A program made the translations under genes and the position numbers. From contig CANTFL010000086.1 in NCBI GenBank assembly GCA_947650285.1, positions 558,001 to 622,000 of the forward strand: a DNA stretch of 64,000 nt, read 5' to 3'. The number at the start of each line of letters is the position of its first letter. The first letter of the stretch is position 1. Source of the DNA: Hyaloperonospora brassicae. Its lineage: Eukaryota; Oomycota; Peronosporomycetes; Peronosporales; Peronosporaceae. The notes beneath the pieces are model-generated. The model worked only from the letters and a program-made list of their open reading frames with translations, was not told the origin of the DNA and searched no databases. Below, piece by piece: positions 12,980-27,898 of this stretch.

Positions 12980-15900
12980 TTTGCGTACCTATCAACGAAT
13001 TGATGTCCGCCAGGTGAAAGCTTCGATGGGGTCAAGTAAGTTGCATGCACGATCAGCCGTAACGACAAATAAGAAGGCGTCAAAACCGACACAAGAACGG
13101 TACGTGCGATCCAGGCTGAGAGTGACAACAGCGAAAAGGAAGGATAGTCAGTTGATCGGATGTGTATGCGATTCAGCGTCGCACTTGGGTGAAATCAATA
13201 CCTGACTAACCGAAGTCCGAGCAATGTTGTCGAATGCAACAGAGTGATGTAGATCGGGTTGATGTGCATAATCGAAGTGACTGATCGAGAGCGTGTACCC
13301 GATGTGAATCAATAAGCGTGATGATCGGGGATGCAGAAAACGATTGAATTGTCAAAAGAGTGGTCGCAAGTATCATCCGTCGGGCAAGTGCTTTTATGTG
13401 TGTGAGACCTGTAGGAAAATGAATGAGAGTGGTAATTGCCCTTTAAAAACAATTTACCAATCGATGCGGAAGTGGTACGTGATCACCACGCGTTCTGAAT
13501 GTTTCCGTCCATGGTGACGAATATGTTAAACTGGTACGATCACCAGGATGGTATATGGTACACGATGAGCGTTCTATGCTCTGCATCTATGCATTTATTG
13601 AAAGACAACATAAGGATCAAGAAGTTAATTGTCGAATAGACCCTAATGCTAATATACGTGATGATTTTACTTTTGTCAATATCAAGTGCTAAAAAGTTGA
13701 CGAGTATACACGATCGTCTGTTAGGATGGAGCTCGATCTTGCGCCAGTGGACCCACGTGGATATTGGCAGAATCACCCCCCGCTAAATGGTTTAAAGCAA
13801 TCAAAATCAGTGGGCACGATTAATTATAAAAAGGCCACATCTCGTTTTTTTCTGGTGCAAAAATATTGATCGCCGACACTACCTTTAATCGTAAGGTAGG
13901 ATGTGCGATCGATGGGAGTCAAACTCAAGAGGTCAACGGTATCGTAGAAAAGGGAATTTATGACTATGGGGCGGAACAAAATCAAAATCACAATGAACGG
14001 ATTGCTGGGACACCATGTCAACGTGGATGGTAGGCGATCAAGTCGGCCAAGAAGCGATTTGGGCGGATTCCATGATCTTGGCGGTCATTCTTATGAATCT
14101 TTCCGATAAATTTTTGTTCTTACCGGATGAAGTTCGTATTGATCTAGCAGACTCAAGACCATCGTACCGGTCGACGATTCAAGCGATCGATCTGAATAAG
14201 TAAAATGCAACTATTTTTGTCAGAAGATTGACAAAGTGAAGATCGGGGTCAACCTTCCTTGGTCCAAATAGTAAGAGAGGAGAGATGCGGCGAGGGTGCC
14301 AACAGTGACCACTGTACCCGACGGGATAACGTGTGTGCAACTCACTAGTCTCAGCGGTCGCATTTTTTTTAAACTTTTATAGGCCCATTTAGTTTGTGAG
14401 TGGCAGCCAATATAATATCGCGATCGCAGGGGCATGTTTCAGTCGGATGGCGGCGGTATGATGAATGGTAACATTAGCGTTCACATCCACTGTGAAGGAG
14501 GAATAAGAGATAGCCGAACAATACGCAAGGCAGGCGACAGATCTTCCGATATACAAAAGATCCCGCGGGAATTCTTATAAGTCAAAAGAAGGAAGTTCAA
14601 GTAAAGGCAAGGAAATTGGGGGCCAGATCGTCTTGATCCGGTCAAGATATCATTTCTAGGGAGGTTCAAATTTCAACGAAAGTAAATTTAGGTATAAATA
14701 CCGACAGAGAGACAGTTGACGGTGAATAAGCGCGAGAGCGAATAAGTAAGGCGATCGGGATGTAAAGATCATCGAGATCGAACGTACCAATTACTACGTA
14801 GATGATCGGGGTAACAGTGCCTGCTTATCAGCCATACGCGATTTCTGTTAATAATTGGAAGGATCAAAGAATGTGCAATCGACAGACCGAAAGATTTGCG
14901 GAGATGAAGACCGAATGTAATTTAGAAGAATAAAAGACAATTCAAGTCACCGGCTGTGATCGATTTGATTGGAACAAGCGAGGAATCGATCCAGCGCAAC
15001 ACCGATAAAAGCGGACATTTTGCAAGTTAAATGACATTGAGGATAACTTTCCAGATAAGAAGATCGGATTCACGCCAGTCCACCCATCATCCAGAAGGTT
15101 ATCATGGTTTGAGATGGTAAGGTGCAAGAATGGTCCACCCATAAGCTAGACGCGGTCTCAAATGACATTGGTAAGTTTCAAAAACTGATCGACATGGACG
15201 ATCAACGATCAATAAGAACACATTTGGCGATCCATTTGACGAAAGAGATCGTGCGTGTAAATCGGATGGAAGGTCGATCGAGTGAAGGGTTCGATGGTGC
15301 TAAGACGGTCCCGAATGAGGACACCTAACATGAGACGGAAAATTTGATGCAGGGAAGATGTGGCCATCAGACAGACAGGATAATGGTCAATGATAAGAGG
15401 TAAGATATAAAGAATTGATCGACTATCGAAATGGGCTGATAACGCCGCGATCGTCGAAAAGGAACGACAGAGGAATAGCTTGACATGTCGGTGTATTGTA
15501 CTAAGAGCAGGTCATCGGTCGTCGAGGATTTAATCAGCACATGGAAATCTTAGTGGACGTTATTACGTCTAGGCTTATTTAGTTGTCAATGATGCTTAAG
15601 TTGAAGACCCTTGGGTACATCTTTTGAACGACCATGAAACAATACGGCAGCTGATATGGACAACAAGCGATCTTCTTGTGGGGAAAATTAATGTCTTGCC
15701 TTCTGCAGCACTTCGAGTAGTTGCTATATTGATGTTGAGCGATCTAACCCGACCGCGCAAATGTTACGACCTGTTGCCCCCCAGTTTTGTGAGAAAGTGG
15801 CCGATATAATAGATAATCTTTAAACGACGACGATGATATTACCATGTACATCCTCATGGGCGTCGCCGATGGTGGCGAGTACAAAAAATGGCGAAGATGT

Positions 15901-16190
15901 CAGACTGTGTATCGACTATAGGCGGGTAATTTATACAGCAAAACGAATGTTGTACCCCATGTCATGATCAGCGATTTGTTGCAAGACATGGATAAGGGAA
16001 TGTGATATTGTTCTCTATATACAGGAACGTGGCATTACAGTAGTTAGGATGACGAAACGGGCAAGATGAGATTCTGCGTTCATAAAGACATGTGGTTTGT
16101 TTGAATGGTGACGGATGATCGACCATACTTGACAAAGCATGTTCCAAATGCGTTGCGAATGATCTTTTTTATTTTTTTAATGGACGGGCC
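12980..16190 (+). pseudogene. Element D: heavily decayed Ty3/gypsy gag-pol
   Basis: The fragment is oriented on the plus strand and broken by many stops and frame changes. Recognisable pieces in order: a Lys/Arg-rich gag segment from about 12981 to 13203; a Cys-rich gag segment near 13388-13470 (C-F-Y-V-C-E-T-C-R-K-M-N then an NCP motif, followed by a Trp-Tyr stretch); the N-terminal part of reverse transcriptase at 15624-15808; and the core of reverse transcriptase at about 15886-16190. The last part includes RLCIDYRR, then after a frame change ISDLLQDMDK, and further downstream RMTKRAR. No active-site YxDD could be found; sequence beyond 16.2 kb is unrecognisable. LTRs were not located. Family assignment rests on the reverse-transcriptase motifs. 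Confidence 0.7.
15624..16190 (+). pseudogene. Reverse-transcriptase remnant of element D
   Basis: The segment at 15640-15808 reads like the linker upstream of Ty3/gypsy reverse transcriptase, with Leu-Pro-rich and Arg-rich blocks and terminal stops. At about 15886 the frame reads KNGEDVRLCIDYRRV, the classic fingers motif, ending at a stop just after YPMS. A +1 change restores ISDLLQDMDK. In-frame stops follow at the WYCSL-like region and again after RAR. The copy cannot be functional. Confidence 0.75.
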
Positions 16191-19100
16191 AAGAATCGAT
16201 ACTTTACACTAGCTTTTTGAAAAAGCGTAAGGAGCGGGCGTCAAAGCCCACGCGTGTAAAAGAAAAATTTAAAGCTATTTTATACGGCTAGCTTGATCTT
16301 ACGTAACTGTGGTCCAAAGGCCCATGATCGTTACAAATGGTATCATATATGTTTAGGTGAGTCTGGCTGTTCGTTATCGTCAAAAATCTTTACGATGCGC
16401 TGCACCCACGCATTTTAGTAAAGGGCACAAGTGTTTTCGACAAACCTGTTATAAGCTCATTGCACTGATAAAAAGACCTGCTCGACACCTCATTGCACAT
16501 AGTATATCAATAAATTGTGTTGCTTGCAATAAGACCATGTAATGTTGTAATAAAACTTTGTTGCAGAAAATGTAAGGTATACTTTAAAATGTGCGCATTT
16601 TTAAATTCATCTTAAGCCATCGATTCTAGCGACGAGCTTAGCCCCAGTCGCGCCATCTTGCATAAAAAAACATTACTTTTCAAATTCTCTAGCGTCATAG
16701 ACCACATGATATGATCTAATGTTAAGCCGGCAGCATAAAACGCGAAAAATTACATCAATCTGCGCTTCATGTCGTCGATATAACACGCGAATTGGTAGCA
16801 CTATACTGTCACTTTGCAAAATTTCATTCACACATGCTATTAACGGGCATCACGGCTAAGCTGTGCGAGTAGATGTGCCAGTCATTGATCAGCTAAAATG
16901 CTTCAATATCTTTGCGCCGACTCGACTGCCCCGAATTCAACCTTTTATATTTTTTAGATAAAAGCGATTGCTTTGGAGTCAAGGTGTATTCACGATTTAC
17001 AAATTTCCTTGCATCTTACAATATATATATACATATATGAATATTCTACTACTGATGTATGCCTTTTCTCCCATTCGTAATTTGTTTTGATAGTGAAACA
17101 ATTATTCGATACCGCTGACTTTTTAGTATATGTCGGTAATTGTTGCCAGCGCATCGATAACTTATCGCGCGATCTCGTAATGTGAAGTAGTGTAAGTTAA
17201 TTTAAAGTAACGAAGCGCCTGATTCGGTTGAGTCCAAAAACGATCCTATTTAAAAGAGTGTAATCTCAAATTATTGGATTTTCACGAAGGCTAAACGAAA
17301 AAAGAAAACCTGTAGAAAAGATGGAATAAAAAAACAATCTTTATGATCAACTAAGTAATGTAAGTGAACAAGATGTGAACGTTCGTGTTTTAGCTCTCGT
17401 CATAGCCTTCACTCCGCCTACCATCTCCCGCGGTCAGAAAGATTCGCATAAAATATGGGATATACTTTGTCCCACAAACATAGTTTAGCTAGAAGTTGTT
17501 TACAACAAAATAAAACGAGTCTAGAGGATAATGGAGAAAGATCTGATACAGTAGATAAAACGGCGGCAACCAGATAATTTGACAGTCCCATCGCGATAGT
17601 TGATAGAATGATCTCAACCAATTGGTGTGTACCAAAAAGTTGGTGTGGCCATATAATGCATGTCAAAGCACCACCCATCTGCGATGATCTAGACCACATT
17701 ACGATGTAACGCGATCCAGTTAAGAACGATCCAACCTGCTGCAATTGAATATCCAAAATGTGCCGTACCGCAATCGGTATAGATTAGGATTGGAAATAGA
17801 ATTTGTATGTCATATGGGGGTGAAATGCGCAACACGTAGGAGTTATTTGTTATTAGTCCTTCTCAGACGGACCTAGTGGGAATTTGGGATGCAATTTTAG
17901 TACCCAATGTGTATCGGTCATTTTGCTGTAAGCAACCGTGCTAGCTTCTTGTAAGGATAAAATATTTGATCATGCGCTTTAAAATAAGCTGGTCTTACGC
18001 TAATATTTTTGTACCTGGATTGTTAAGCCGAATACATATCGAATTATTACATGACAACCTCAACTAAGGTCAGACGCTTAAGATCTTGGTGATTCAGGAA
18101 ACAAGATTGCAATACGTATCATGTTCTTGAAGGGCAATTCTGTCAATTGTCAACGTAATGGACATTACGATGATTGTTTAGAACAGTATGTCTCCTATGG
18201 GGTAGCTACGAGAAAATGAAATATATTTGAAGTATTTCCTTGACCCTTTCTTTTTTTAAAAAAAAGACGACAAAGTTTAGCTTGGATAAAGGTTCACCGT
18301 GAAGTGTACTACCCGCACTGATGAAGGTATACAATACGAAGAAGGCTTTACATACGTTATCAACGTATATTCTCCGTTTGTGGGCCGTCTGGTCTCAAGG
18401 AAGGAGCTGAGATAACATCATCATTTAGGTGTCCTACGCTATCATGCTCGCACCACTTCAAGAGATAGGATTGGCATCTGATGAGTCATCCTCAGGTTTA
18501 ATCACATTAATGTGTACTTCTAAACGCTATACATCATAAACTAGGAGTACCTCTTTTTGATACGGAATGAACCGGTCTATCATCAGGATATGATGCGAGA
18601 TGTTGATCAAATGCGTCGATACCAATACTGCTCCTTTGACTTACCATTTATAATGGATTCCTCTTCAAGTATCGGTGTTTGAACTGATGCCATTAAAATA
18701 TAGATTTATCGGATGCGCGTACCACCTGCCATCTTTTTGGTGGCATTACTGATGCATAAAATCGTAGATTTATGTGGTCAATATCATCTAATTATCTCAT
18801 GCTAATCTATTGTATATATTTTGTCGATAATTATGATATAATACCGAACTTAATCGTCACGCTAATATGAAACAGATTGTCAGCTGTGGTCTGTGGTTGA
18901 TCTCGCGACGATAGCTACTAACTCCTGGAAGCCATCATGGTGCAGGATCATGTAAGTATCACCCAATACGATCAAATACATACATGTGAGGCCTCGTAGT
19001 CTACTTCTGCGCTTGATACACAATAAGCTTGTTACAAAGACTCGTTGAATTCAACTTATATATCATAAGCGACTATGCTGTAATTTTTTTGTAGTATATA

Positions 19101-22100
19101 CTCAGCACCTTAGCAATCTCATCGATTTCGTTTCATTAATGTACGACTTTCTTAAAACTGCACCCTGCAACAAGAACGCGTAATTATTAAGAGCGCAAAG
19201 CCGTCGTTCATTGTATTTATCGGTCTAAAAATGTATGTCGTTGAAAAGGCCGAGTAACATCTTCACACCATTTTGTCGTTTGCCAATATACTGTAAGTTC
19301 TTCACCTTGTCCAGCGAAATATACGTATCAATATAACGGCTTTTTTTCGCTCCTATATCATGTGGGTGTTTGGAAATATCTTATCGATACTTTCTATCGC
19401 CTTGAAGGCAGACGAGGTGAAATGAGTGGACGATTCTGTTCAGATGTACTTGTGTACTGCTGCCCTCATTACAGATACATCGGCGATGGCACATCTCATC
19501 ATACACTCAACTCATTTCACGTGCGGCTTTGAACGTTTTCTGTGCGTGTGCACATTGCCAAAAGCTGTAATTAATGCACTTCTGGATACAGATTCGAAAT
19601 TATAATATACAAAATAATAAACGAATGATGCACGAGTGATACTATTACAATTTACGTATAATAGTTACCAGCCTTTAGAGGTAGAATCCAAAGGCGTATT
19701 AAAACCATCAAGAGTATTTTTTACAGGCTATGAAGCTTTTCGCAGCTTTGAAGTCTTACATTTGAAGATATAAAAGTAACGTATACATCACGTTTGGACT
19801 TAAAATATGCTTGCACCTTCTACTATCATCTTTATTCTTTCAACTTATAGCTAGCTTATTATGATTTGTAACTAAGTACATGCATTTATATCGAATACAA
19901 ATTGGAGTATTCATTGTAAACGAAGCTGAAAATTGACGAAACGAGCATATGATAAATTACATTTACACACTATCAGTAAAGCGCATTTGTTGAAGTTCGA
20001 AACGCCAATGGATCTCGCCTTGTCGAATAAAGGCACATTAACGATCGAAAAGTTTTAGTATAGGTAGTATTGAGTAGTTATTTGAAATAAAAGCGCACAG
20101 TAGTATCGTTTGCCGTCCATTGCAAGTATTGATTCGCTTGTGACTGGTTAAGCCTAATTTAACGATATAAAATTATATATTTTAATGTGATATGAAATTC
20201 CGCTATCCGAGCAACATGAAATCTCTTTTATTCGAGGCTTACATTGCCTAAACAAGATTGTACTCAATCAGGCGTATCGGATTGAGGTGATTCATATTAC
20301 GTTTGACAACCTGGACGCAAGACACCTAATTTTTAAGTAACTTGTATTGCATACCGACGGTGTGAAAAACAATATATTTTTAGAGTTAATCAAGCGTGAA
20401 TTTAACCATAACCTCGGATAGGTCTTACATATATTTGGAAACTATGATGATGTACATAACACATCATACGGTTTTCTCAGACGTTCGTAGCATGATAGAT
20501 GAAAATCGATTACACATGGGTAGTGGAGGTAATTTGTAAGGTACACGTGCTAGCGCGTCCAGCGAATGATCATGCCCAACCTCACGCTTGTCTCAACTTT
20601 ATATCGTGCTACAATTTTATTGGCGGCAAAGGCCTAAGCTTCTTCTAATATAAAGAAAAATATCATTCAATAAGGTTGACCCAATATTGTTCAAAATACG
20701 AATAATAAAGTCGATGATGACATAGTGGCCGTCCGACTTATCAGCAGCTTACTAGTGTTTGGCAAGTATGATGATAATCGCTTCACTACTTCTCTCATCA
20801 TATGGTAAAATAGTTCACTTAGCGATTCTTATATTTAAAAGATAATTTGTCATGTGTTTTAGTGCGTGTTCGACAGACTTTGTAATTGCGAAAACATCAC
20901 GTAAAGGTCATTTACGACTGGATGGGAAGTTTTAAAGCGTCAATATTTACAAAGAAAGTCCAAATTGATATCAATACATAAGTTCTAGCCGTTTTTTGTG
21001 ATACGACATCTGGGATGGCAGCAAAAGTTGCATGCACTGATGACATTAGATCGTACTTCATTGAATCTATCGCCCACGTCGAATTCTGTAGAAAGAACAT
21101 TAGGTGATAACACACTAGCTTGATTTTGCAAAACGAGGCTTTTAATGGTATAACTCACGGTTGATGTAACCTCTGTTCAAGGTTTATGGTTTTCGCACCA
21201 GCAACTGCAATATTTGTATTATGTATGAGCACGTGTTATGACCTTTTCGCATTATGAGCCTATTTGGCAGATACGATGACGCGTAGTGATCAATTCTTCT
21301 TCTTTTTTTGTCAATTCAAAAGATAGCTTTCGTTGATGCTAATTTGGTACATCTATGTATATATATTCGATATGTATGTTATATAATTCATTTACTACTG
21401 TATGTACTTGAAAAATTGACTAAACTACACGCTTCATCTATCCTGAGCATATACATATGTATATAATGACCTGTTTAATGAAGTTGAAGAATGCTGCAGT
21501 AAGAAGACTACATCATGGTTTGACGTCAGGCGACGCCGCATATTAGTATGCTTCCGATACAGCTATCATTGGTTTTAGACCTTACACATATACAGTGGGA
21601 GATAGCGTAATCTGTTACTTCGAGTTGACTCCACGCCTTTATACAGTAGCTCGGTGATGCACAAAGAGCTCTACAGTGCAAGTTAATACTTTCAAATCGC
21701 CTACAAATATGACATGAGACAAAGGGGCTGACTTACTGACTATATGCGGGCTAATTTAATAGCGGTTACCTATCACCTAACTAACAAAACAAAATAGATC
21801 CAATTTTTGTATTTTAGGTATGCTTTGCGCGTCGAGATAAAAAATTTAAAAAATAAGTTTAAGCGTCCACTTACCATTGTTTACTCTGCAAAGTTTACTA
21901 TATTTTGTCGTTCGATTGGCCATAAAGATTTGCTTGCTAGTTGACGATCGGATTGCACATTAGGTCGTTTTCTAAGCAAATGTAACTAAATTATGGCACA
22001 CGTCGACAGACTATTTCGTCTCAAAAAAGTGTCAGTTATGATTCTTAGATTTGCATTCATTCTATTTTACCCGCCCATTTGATTATCCGTGGTGGTATTA

Positions 22101-25100
22101 AAATTTCCAATCCCGTAAATTGTAGTTCGTAACCGTCATATCGCCCTGCAGTATATATTACGTATAGTGTGTATATTACCTGACATAAAAACGAAACGAA
22201 ACAAGAACGCGTTATGGATTAGGCGCGCTTAAATCGCGAACCATTTCATATTGTTAGTATGTGCTCATTTATTTTAGTTGGTATAATACTGGGGAATTTA
22301 TAAATCTGACTGTTAAATAGCAACCAGCTTGTAATATGTAGAACAAGCAACTTAGGTCGCAAAGGATTTGACGTTACGAAAGCACCTAGTTTTTTTATTT
22401 AATATTATCTCTTAATAGGACTCTACAAGATTAGGATGACTCGTGGTTGACACCATTTAGGATTGAAACCGAACGATGAATCAAAATAAACCAAGTCAGC
22501 AAAACACAATTCTTGACGTTTTTTAATTATATAGAGGTACCTAGAGCTCGTGAAAGATGACAACTACTATACTCTACTTTAAGCTCCTGGTGACAATCAT
22601 CACATGTTTAAAACAATACCATCGAACAAATCAGTGGCGGAAGATCCATTTTTGTCGATATCGAATAATTGAGGTGACTGATGACGTTGTGTAGAATCCA
22701 CCATGCAAATTTAAAAATCTATTTGGTATCTAGTATAGTATTGAAATGTCTAAATCATGGTCATGTTTGTATCGGTTGATTTTGTGTAATAAGTTCGAGT
22801 GTTGCACCGCGTCAAGTTCATCCGTGGAAATAACAAAAAATACGACAAATCCACTTATATCTTCTCTACGCCTAACCTTGCTTCGTTTTGATTCTACTAA
22901 GCTATCTATGTGGTTTGTATCTGTCAACTTATAGAAGACTACCAACCACTACCACAAATGTCATACATCACTTTATGTGCTTAATATGTTCGAGATCGTT
23001 GTGTAAGCTCATAGACTCACTGGATGTGTGATATTGTATTGAATGAGAAGAAACCGCATCACGTCACAAATTTGTTGGACAAGTCAACTAAACGTTTTCG
23101 ATATTCGTGTCATAAATTCTGATAGATCGATCGAAATGCAATGCTCAAGTATGTTAGCTTTTATTATCGCCATACATCATACAATTTCATTTTGACAGTT
23201 GCGCATGAAAAATGGTATAACATATATATGAAAGATCGGGGCTGCAATCAATTTGCATATATCTTATTAAGATCGTCCTACCTTTAACTTAGACATTTTC
23301 AACCGATCACTAGTAATTGAACATGGAAATAGCTCGATTGTATAAGAAGTGTGACACTCTGAATCGAGTAATAAATACTTTCAACCAGAGGTATGTACTG
23401 TTTTTCAATTTCAAGTGGAAGACATGAGATCCGTGAACTTCATTGTTCGTACAAATTTTATTCAAGAAATCAATTATATCACACGTAATCATGCACCTAG
23501 CAAGATTGACGGAGCAAAAGGATGGTATCAAAATTTAAATGTCTCGTATATATTTCTTTCGAAGGTTTTCCGATGATTAGATTATTCACACGTGCAATTT
23601 ATATATTATGAACAACTATAGATGAAGCCATCCGCATGATACACGGGAAGGCAATTGGTCGACTACATATAGGACGGATAGACTATATGCTTGTGAATGA
23701 CATGCCGATGTTTATGTGCTCAGATAATATAGAGGTGAGTACTATTAACGTATGGCGTAATCGATACAGGCTTTTATGCTCTCTCACTTGTACCCATGCA
23801 TTAGCTCGAGCATTATGTGCCCATTAGACGTCATTGACGAAACATCATTACACATGTGCATCACCCAAATCGACAACATTTAAAAGCATTCACCTTTCAA
23901 GTAAGTATTAAGGTAGTAATATCTTTGAAGGTCTTTTTTGGCACCGCTGTATCCATTGTTATGTTCTAGGCCACTATAAAAACCAACTAAACCACCAATC
24001 GCTTACGTAGGCGCGTATTTGGTGGTGAGGAGGTAGCAACAAGTAAGGTTTGTACTTTAACAAGTCAAGTACAATCAAAAGAGGTGTATCAGGAAAGCTA
24101 AGCTGTATTATATACTGATTTTTGTATGTCACCTCCTGTCCGTGTTCACTTATAAATTTTTAAACCCTTCTTATGTACATACAGCTTACGTGAAGTTGCA
24201 AGGCTTTTGCCTTGACTATTTTAGTATATGTGTTTTATACTTTGTTAGTACAAGTGAAGGGTGTCCCATTTTATTACACACACTACGGCTCGAGCATTTT
24301 ACAAAATAAGCAATTTGTTGACAGACGGAAACTGAGTTAAAAACAAAAGCATATCTCTTTCATTAGATTGACCTCCTGCTTGTTTGTTTTTTCTGCACCA
24401 CAACAAAAGCAATTAAGTGTGCATCGTAATTAACGAAACAGCATACCTCTCCTCGGCGTGAGAGTACGTAAGCAGCAAATGCCTTTCCATGATCTCTCTT
24501 ACGTTCCGTCTCTTATACGCTTAATGATGTAGATGATATGGGCTACCTGAGATGTGTTATCTGACGTGAGTAATTCCTTATCATTACATGATAAGTATAA
24601 AAAACATGTATACATTTGTTCAAAATTTTAAAAACAACGGAGACACACTGCTCGTAGCTGCTGAATCGCACCCATGAGCGCAAAATGAACTTTCAAATAT
24701 AAAAGGAAGAAGCGATGCATAGTCATTCGAGTCATTAAGTACCTAATAATATTAGAAGGTATTCATATAGAGGGAAATGTTTGATATCATTGCCACAGTT
24801 TTAGAGGATTGAAGGTATAATGAACATTCTAGTGTCGAAAGTAAAAGGCATTAGGTGATCTAGAATCGGGCACTTCACAAGACGGAAAAAAGATCTCATT
24901 TCTTGATGAAGAGAATTGAGTATGACGTGCTTTCGGTTTTCCTAACCATTCATGTTCCTTATGAGTAGCTATATCAGTTTTTAATAATGCAACATCTCGT
25001 AAATACATTACCTGTAAAAGAGGGATCTCAGATACATGACATTGATTGAATGTTAAAGTATGATAGCTCCTACACATTCATCGAGATAGGAAATACAATA

Positions 25101-27894
25101 CACCTTATCGTCTGTTATAGTGATAACGATTCAGTATAAGGGGCCAACATGTTTTACCGGCTTGATCAACATACTGTGAGATTATCAAGAAGCCATCTGG
25201 ATCGACCAGTCAATATTTCCAGCGCTGTGATGTTATGAACATAATGCTCTTTCAGCTAAGATCAATCCCTAAAGTAATGAGTATTTTATTCAAAACACGT
25301 GTCACAATTTATGTAATGACGACCGAAGAGCAAAATGCTTGTGACCAGGTGCTAACGCTACATTAAAAACGTTAAGGAAACTGACTTTTTACAATATTTT
25401 GACTTACCGTACTGCAGCGTCTGGAGATACGTATCCTAGATCGCCGCAACTGAGAGATATAGCGTCTCACCATTCAGACTGATCAGCTCCGAGGAGCACA
25501 ATACGACAAATGGCCGAAAGTCACCATTAGGAAATGTATAAACAAGTACAAGGCGCTATCCTAGGGACACATGATTTTTGATCAACTACGTAAATGGATA
25601 TTTTACCGTCTTTTTTATATAATTTAGATTCAAATACACTACATTGTCTTATTATACCACACAGAATAATAGACATGCAGTCATGGATAAGAATGCTAAC
25701 TCATTAGTGAGTTATTTTGACACATAGCATATAAAAGGTAGTAATGAATAGCAGTAAGAGCATTTCTTTGTCATAATCGTTCAGTTTTACTTCCCCAAAA
25801 TCGTCTAAATTTGTGCGAAAATAGATCAATTTTGCCAACTAGGTGAGTGGGCAAAGCCGACAACTCGCGAAGTGCTCGAGCTATTACGTACTAAATATAC
25901 CTATTTCATATAGCGGCTGGTAAACAAATATGCGATACTTACACAACTAAACATTTCTTCTACACAGTCATCGCTCGACGATTTTGTTGTTATTTCATGC
26001 CTAAGAAGCAAATATTGTGCGTTTTGATTTGTTCCGAATCCGCTAAATTACTGGCTATCCTACATTCTCAGAGAGAAGGGTCCTCGCAGTCGAAACTATC
26101 ATTATCAACGACCTGGGATGCAATTTTAGTCCGTAACAAAACTCACTGCTATCTTAAAGATCCACGTGATATCCTAATGCCGTATACGATATAATTAAAG
26201 GCAGTTTTTAGACCAAGTTTAATAGCGGATGCTGTCATGTATATAGACTAGTCTCCAATTTACACAGTTATGGCCTTATGCGGCGACATGGACGTTTCGA
26301 TAAAATGCGTATTAGTGACCAGTTCCTAATCACGTATATAGATAGACGTCATCCGCAATCTGACGTACCCAATCACACAATAAATTTCGTAAAATTCCGA
26401 CCATGTCCACGATCCGGATCGCCCGATGACCGCTTGAGATACAAAGAACTTAATCGTAAATAAAACGAGATGGTCGAGGAGAAATCCTTAATTGACAAGA
26501 AGATGGATCATAACAGTATGGATGTCAAGTGGATTCAGCGCAGTTTCCCTTTATATAGACACGAAGATTTCTCGCCCTCGCTGGGTGTTATAGACTTCCT
26601 ACGTTCGAGAGAGTCGTGATTGGCGACAGAAGATTGCCGCTGGATTAATTTGTATGGGTCGCAAGGCCGCACACTGAAAATCGGAACATCGAGTAAACAC
26701 ATCCCCATACATGGAACTGGACATAAATTTCGAGATGGCTATAGTGTTTAGACGAGCAAGTAGGTTATGTCCGAAACACTGTACAAGGCATACTAAAGGT
26801 AGATTTGGATACCTCCATAGATTCCAATGAATAAAAGCGATCGTGTGTAGAATGCCGCACAATTGCTTCTATTATCTATATAGCCAATCTATCTAGGCAT
26901 TTACAGGCCATCGAGAAGCTTTCAGCTTGCTAAAACGACGGGTAAATAAATCGAGTGAAGGTACATCCGCTTGGTATTAAAGTGCCCCCTACGGTAGTCG
27001 TTCAACTGAGGGTCATCGGAGAATCAGGATCTCAAGAATAAAAGATTGCTGCCCTAGCGGAGGTATTTTACCTGTCGAACCATGTTTTCATTAAAAAGCG
27101 CTGAAAGATGGACTATCGAAGCTACAGCATCAGATGCTCGTACAGTATGCATCGATACGAAATGGGCTTTAAGATCTAGTTTGGGAAAGCGGTATGTATC
27201 AAAGATTGACCCGTAATGGGATTTCAATCTTGCTAAAACAAATGCGGTTTGTTAGCCTCATCCTACGAACAATGCTGCTGTTTAGCGTCACGTAACGTAG
27301 CAAAAACAGTTTTGTCTTCGCTGCATAGAATTAAACATGGAATACAGTGCATCCATCATATTCTTACTTGTTAGATTCATGAGTGCCAAGCTACGAAGTA
27401 TTCCTTCGTGTTCAGTCTGAGTGCATGATCAACATCATAAAAAACAATTACGATATAGATGCAGCGCATGATGTTGACCTGATGAATATGGCAACATGGA
27501 ATGTCAAACCTGTTACATAGGAAGATGTACGGAGAGGTAGTATGTTCAGCTGCCCAAAATTTGTACGAAATCATTATCAGGTCACCAATACGTATTTTCA
27601 CTTCATATTTATGCATGCATAATGTACTAGTCAAAGTGGACATCAACAGATAAGCGGGATAATATGTACGAGCGCTTCGTAGCTAAGAAATCAAGCAATC
27701 CACTACAGCGGCGAACCGATGGTCAAGTCTCGTTAAAGCCGCCAAATAAACATTTGATGATGACACCTATCGCTGTATCGTGGAGATAGAGGATAGCTTG
27801 TAATGATCGTTGCGAATATTGGCTACTTGTAGTCATGCGTCGTTTGGTCTTTTCAATAAGTTTAGTATGAATCATGGGTAAGAATGAGATAATT
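16191..27894. other. AT-rich gene desert
   Basis: I see no gene, RNA gene or intact mobile element in these 11.7 kb. The longest open frame is 112 codons (17418-17756, minus) and shows no motif. Short AT runs (for example near 17020-17040 and 21350-21380) are simple sequence. Base composition and lack of coding signal resemble the left desert. Decayed transposon sequence too old to recognise is the likeliest content, but that is inference. Confidence 0.6.
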
Positions 27895-27898
27895 AACG

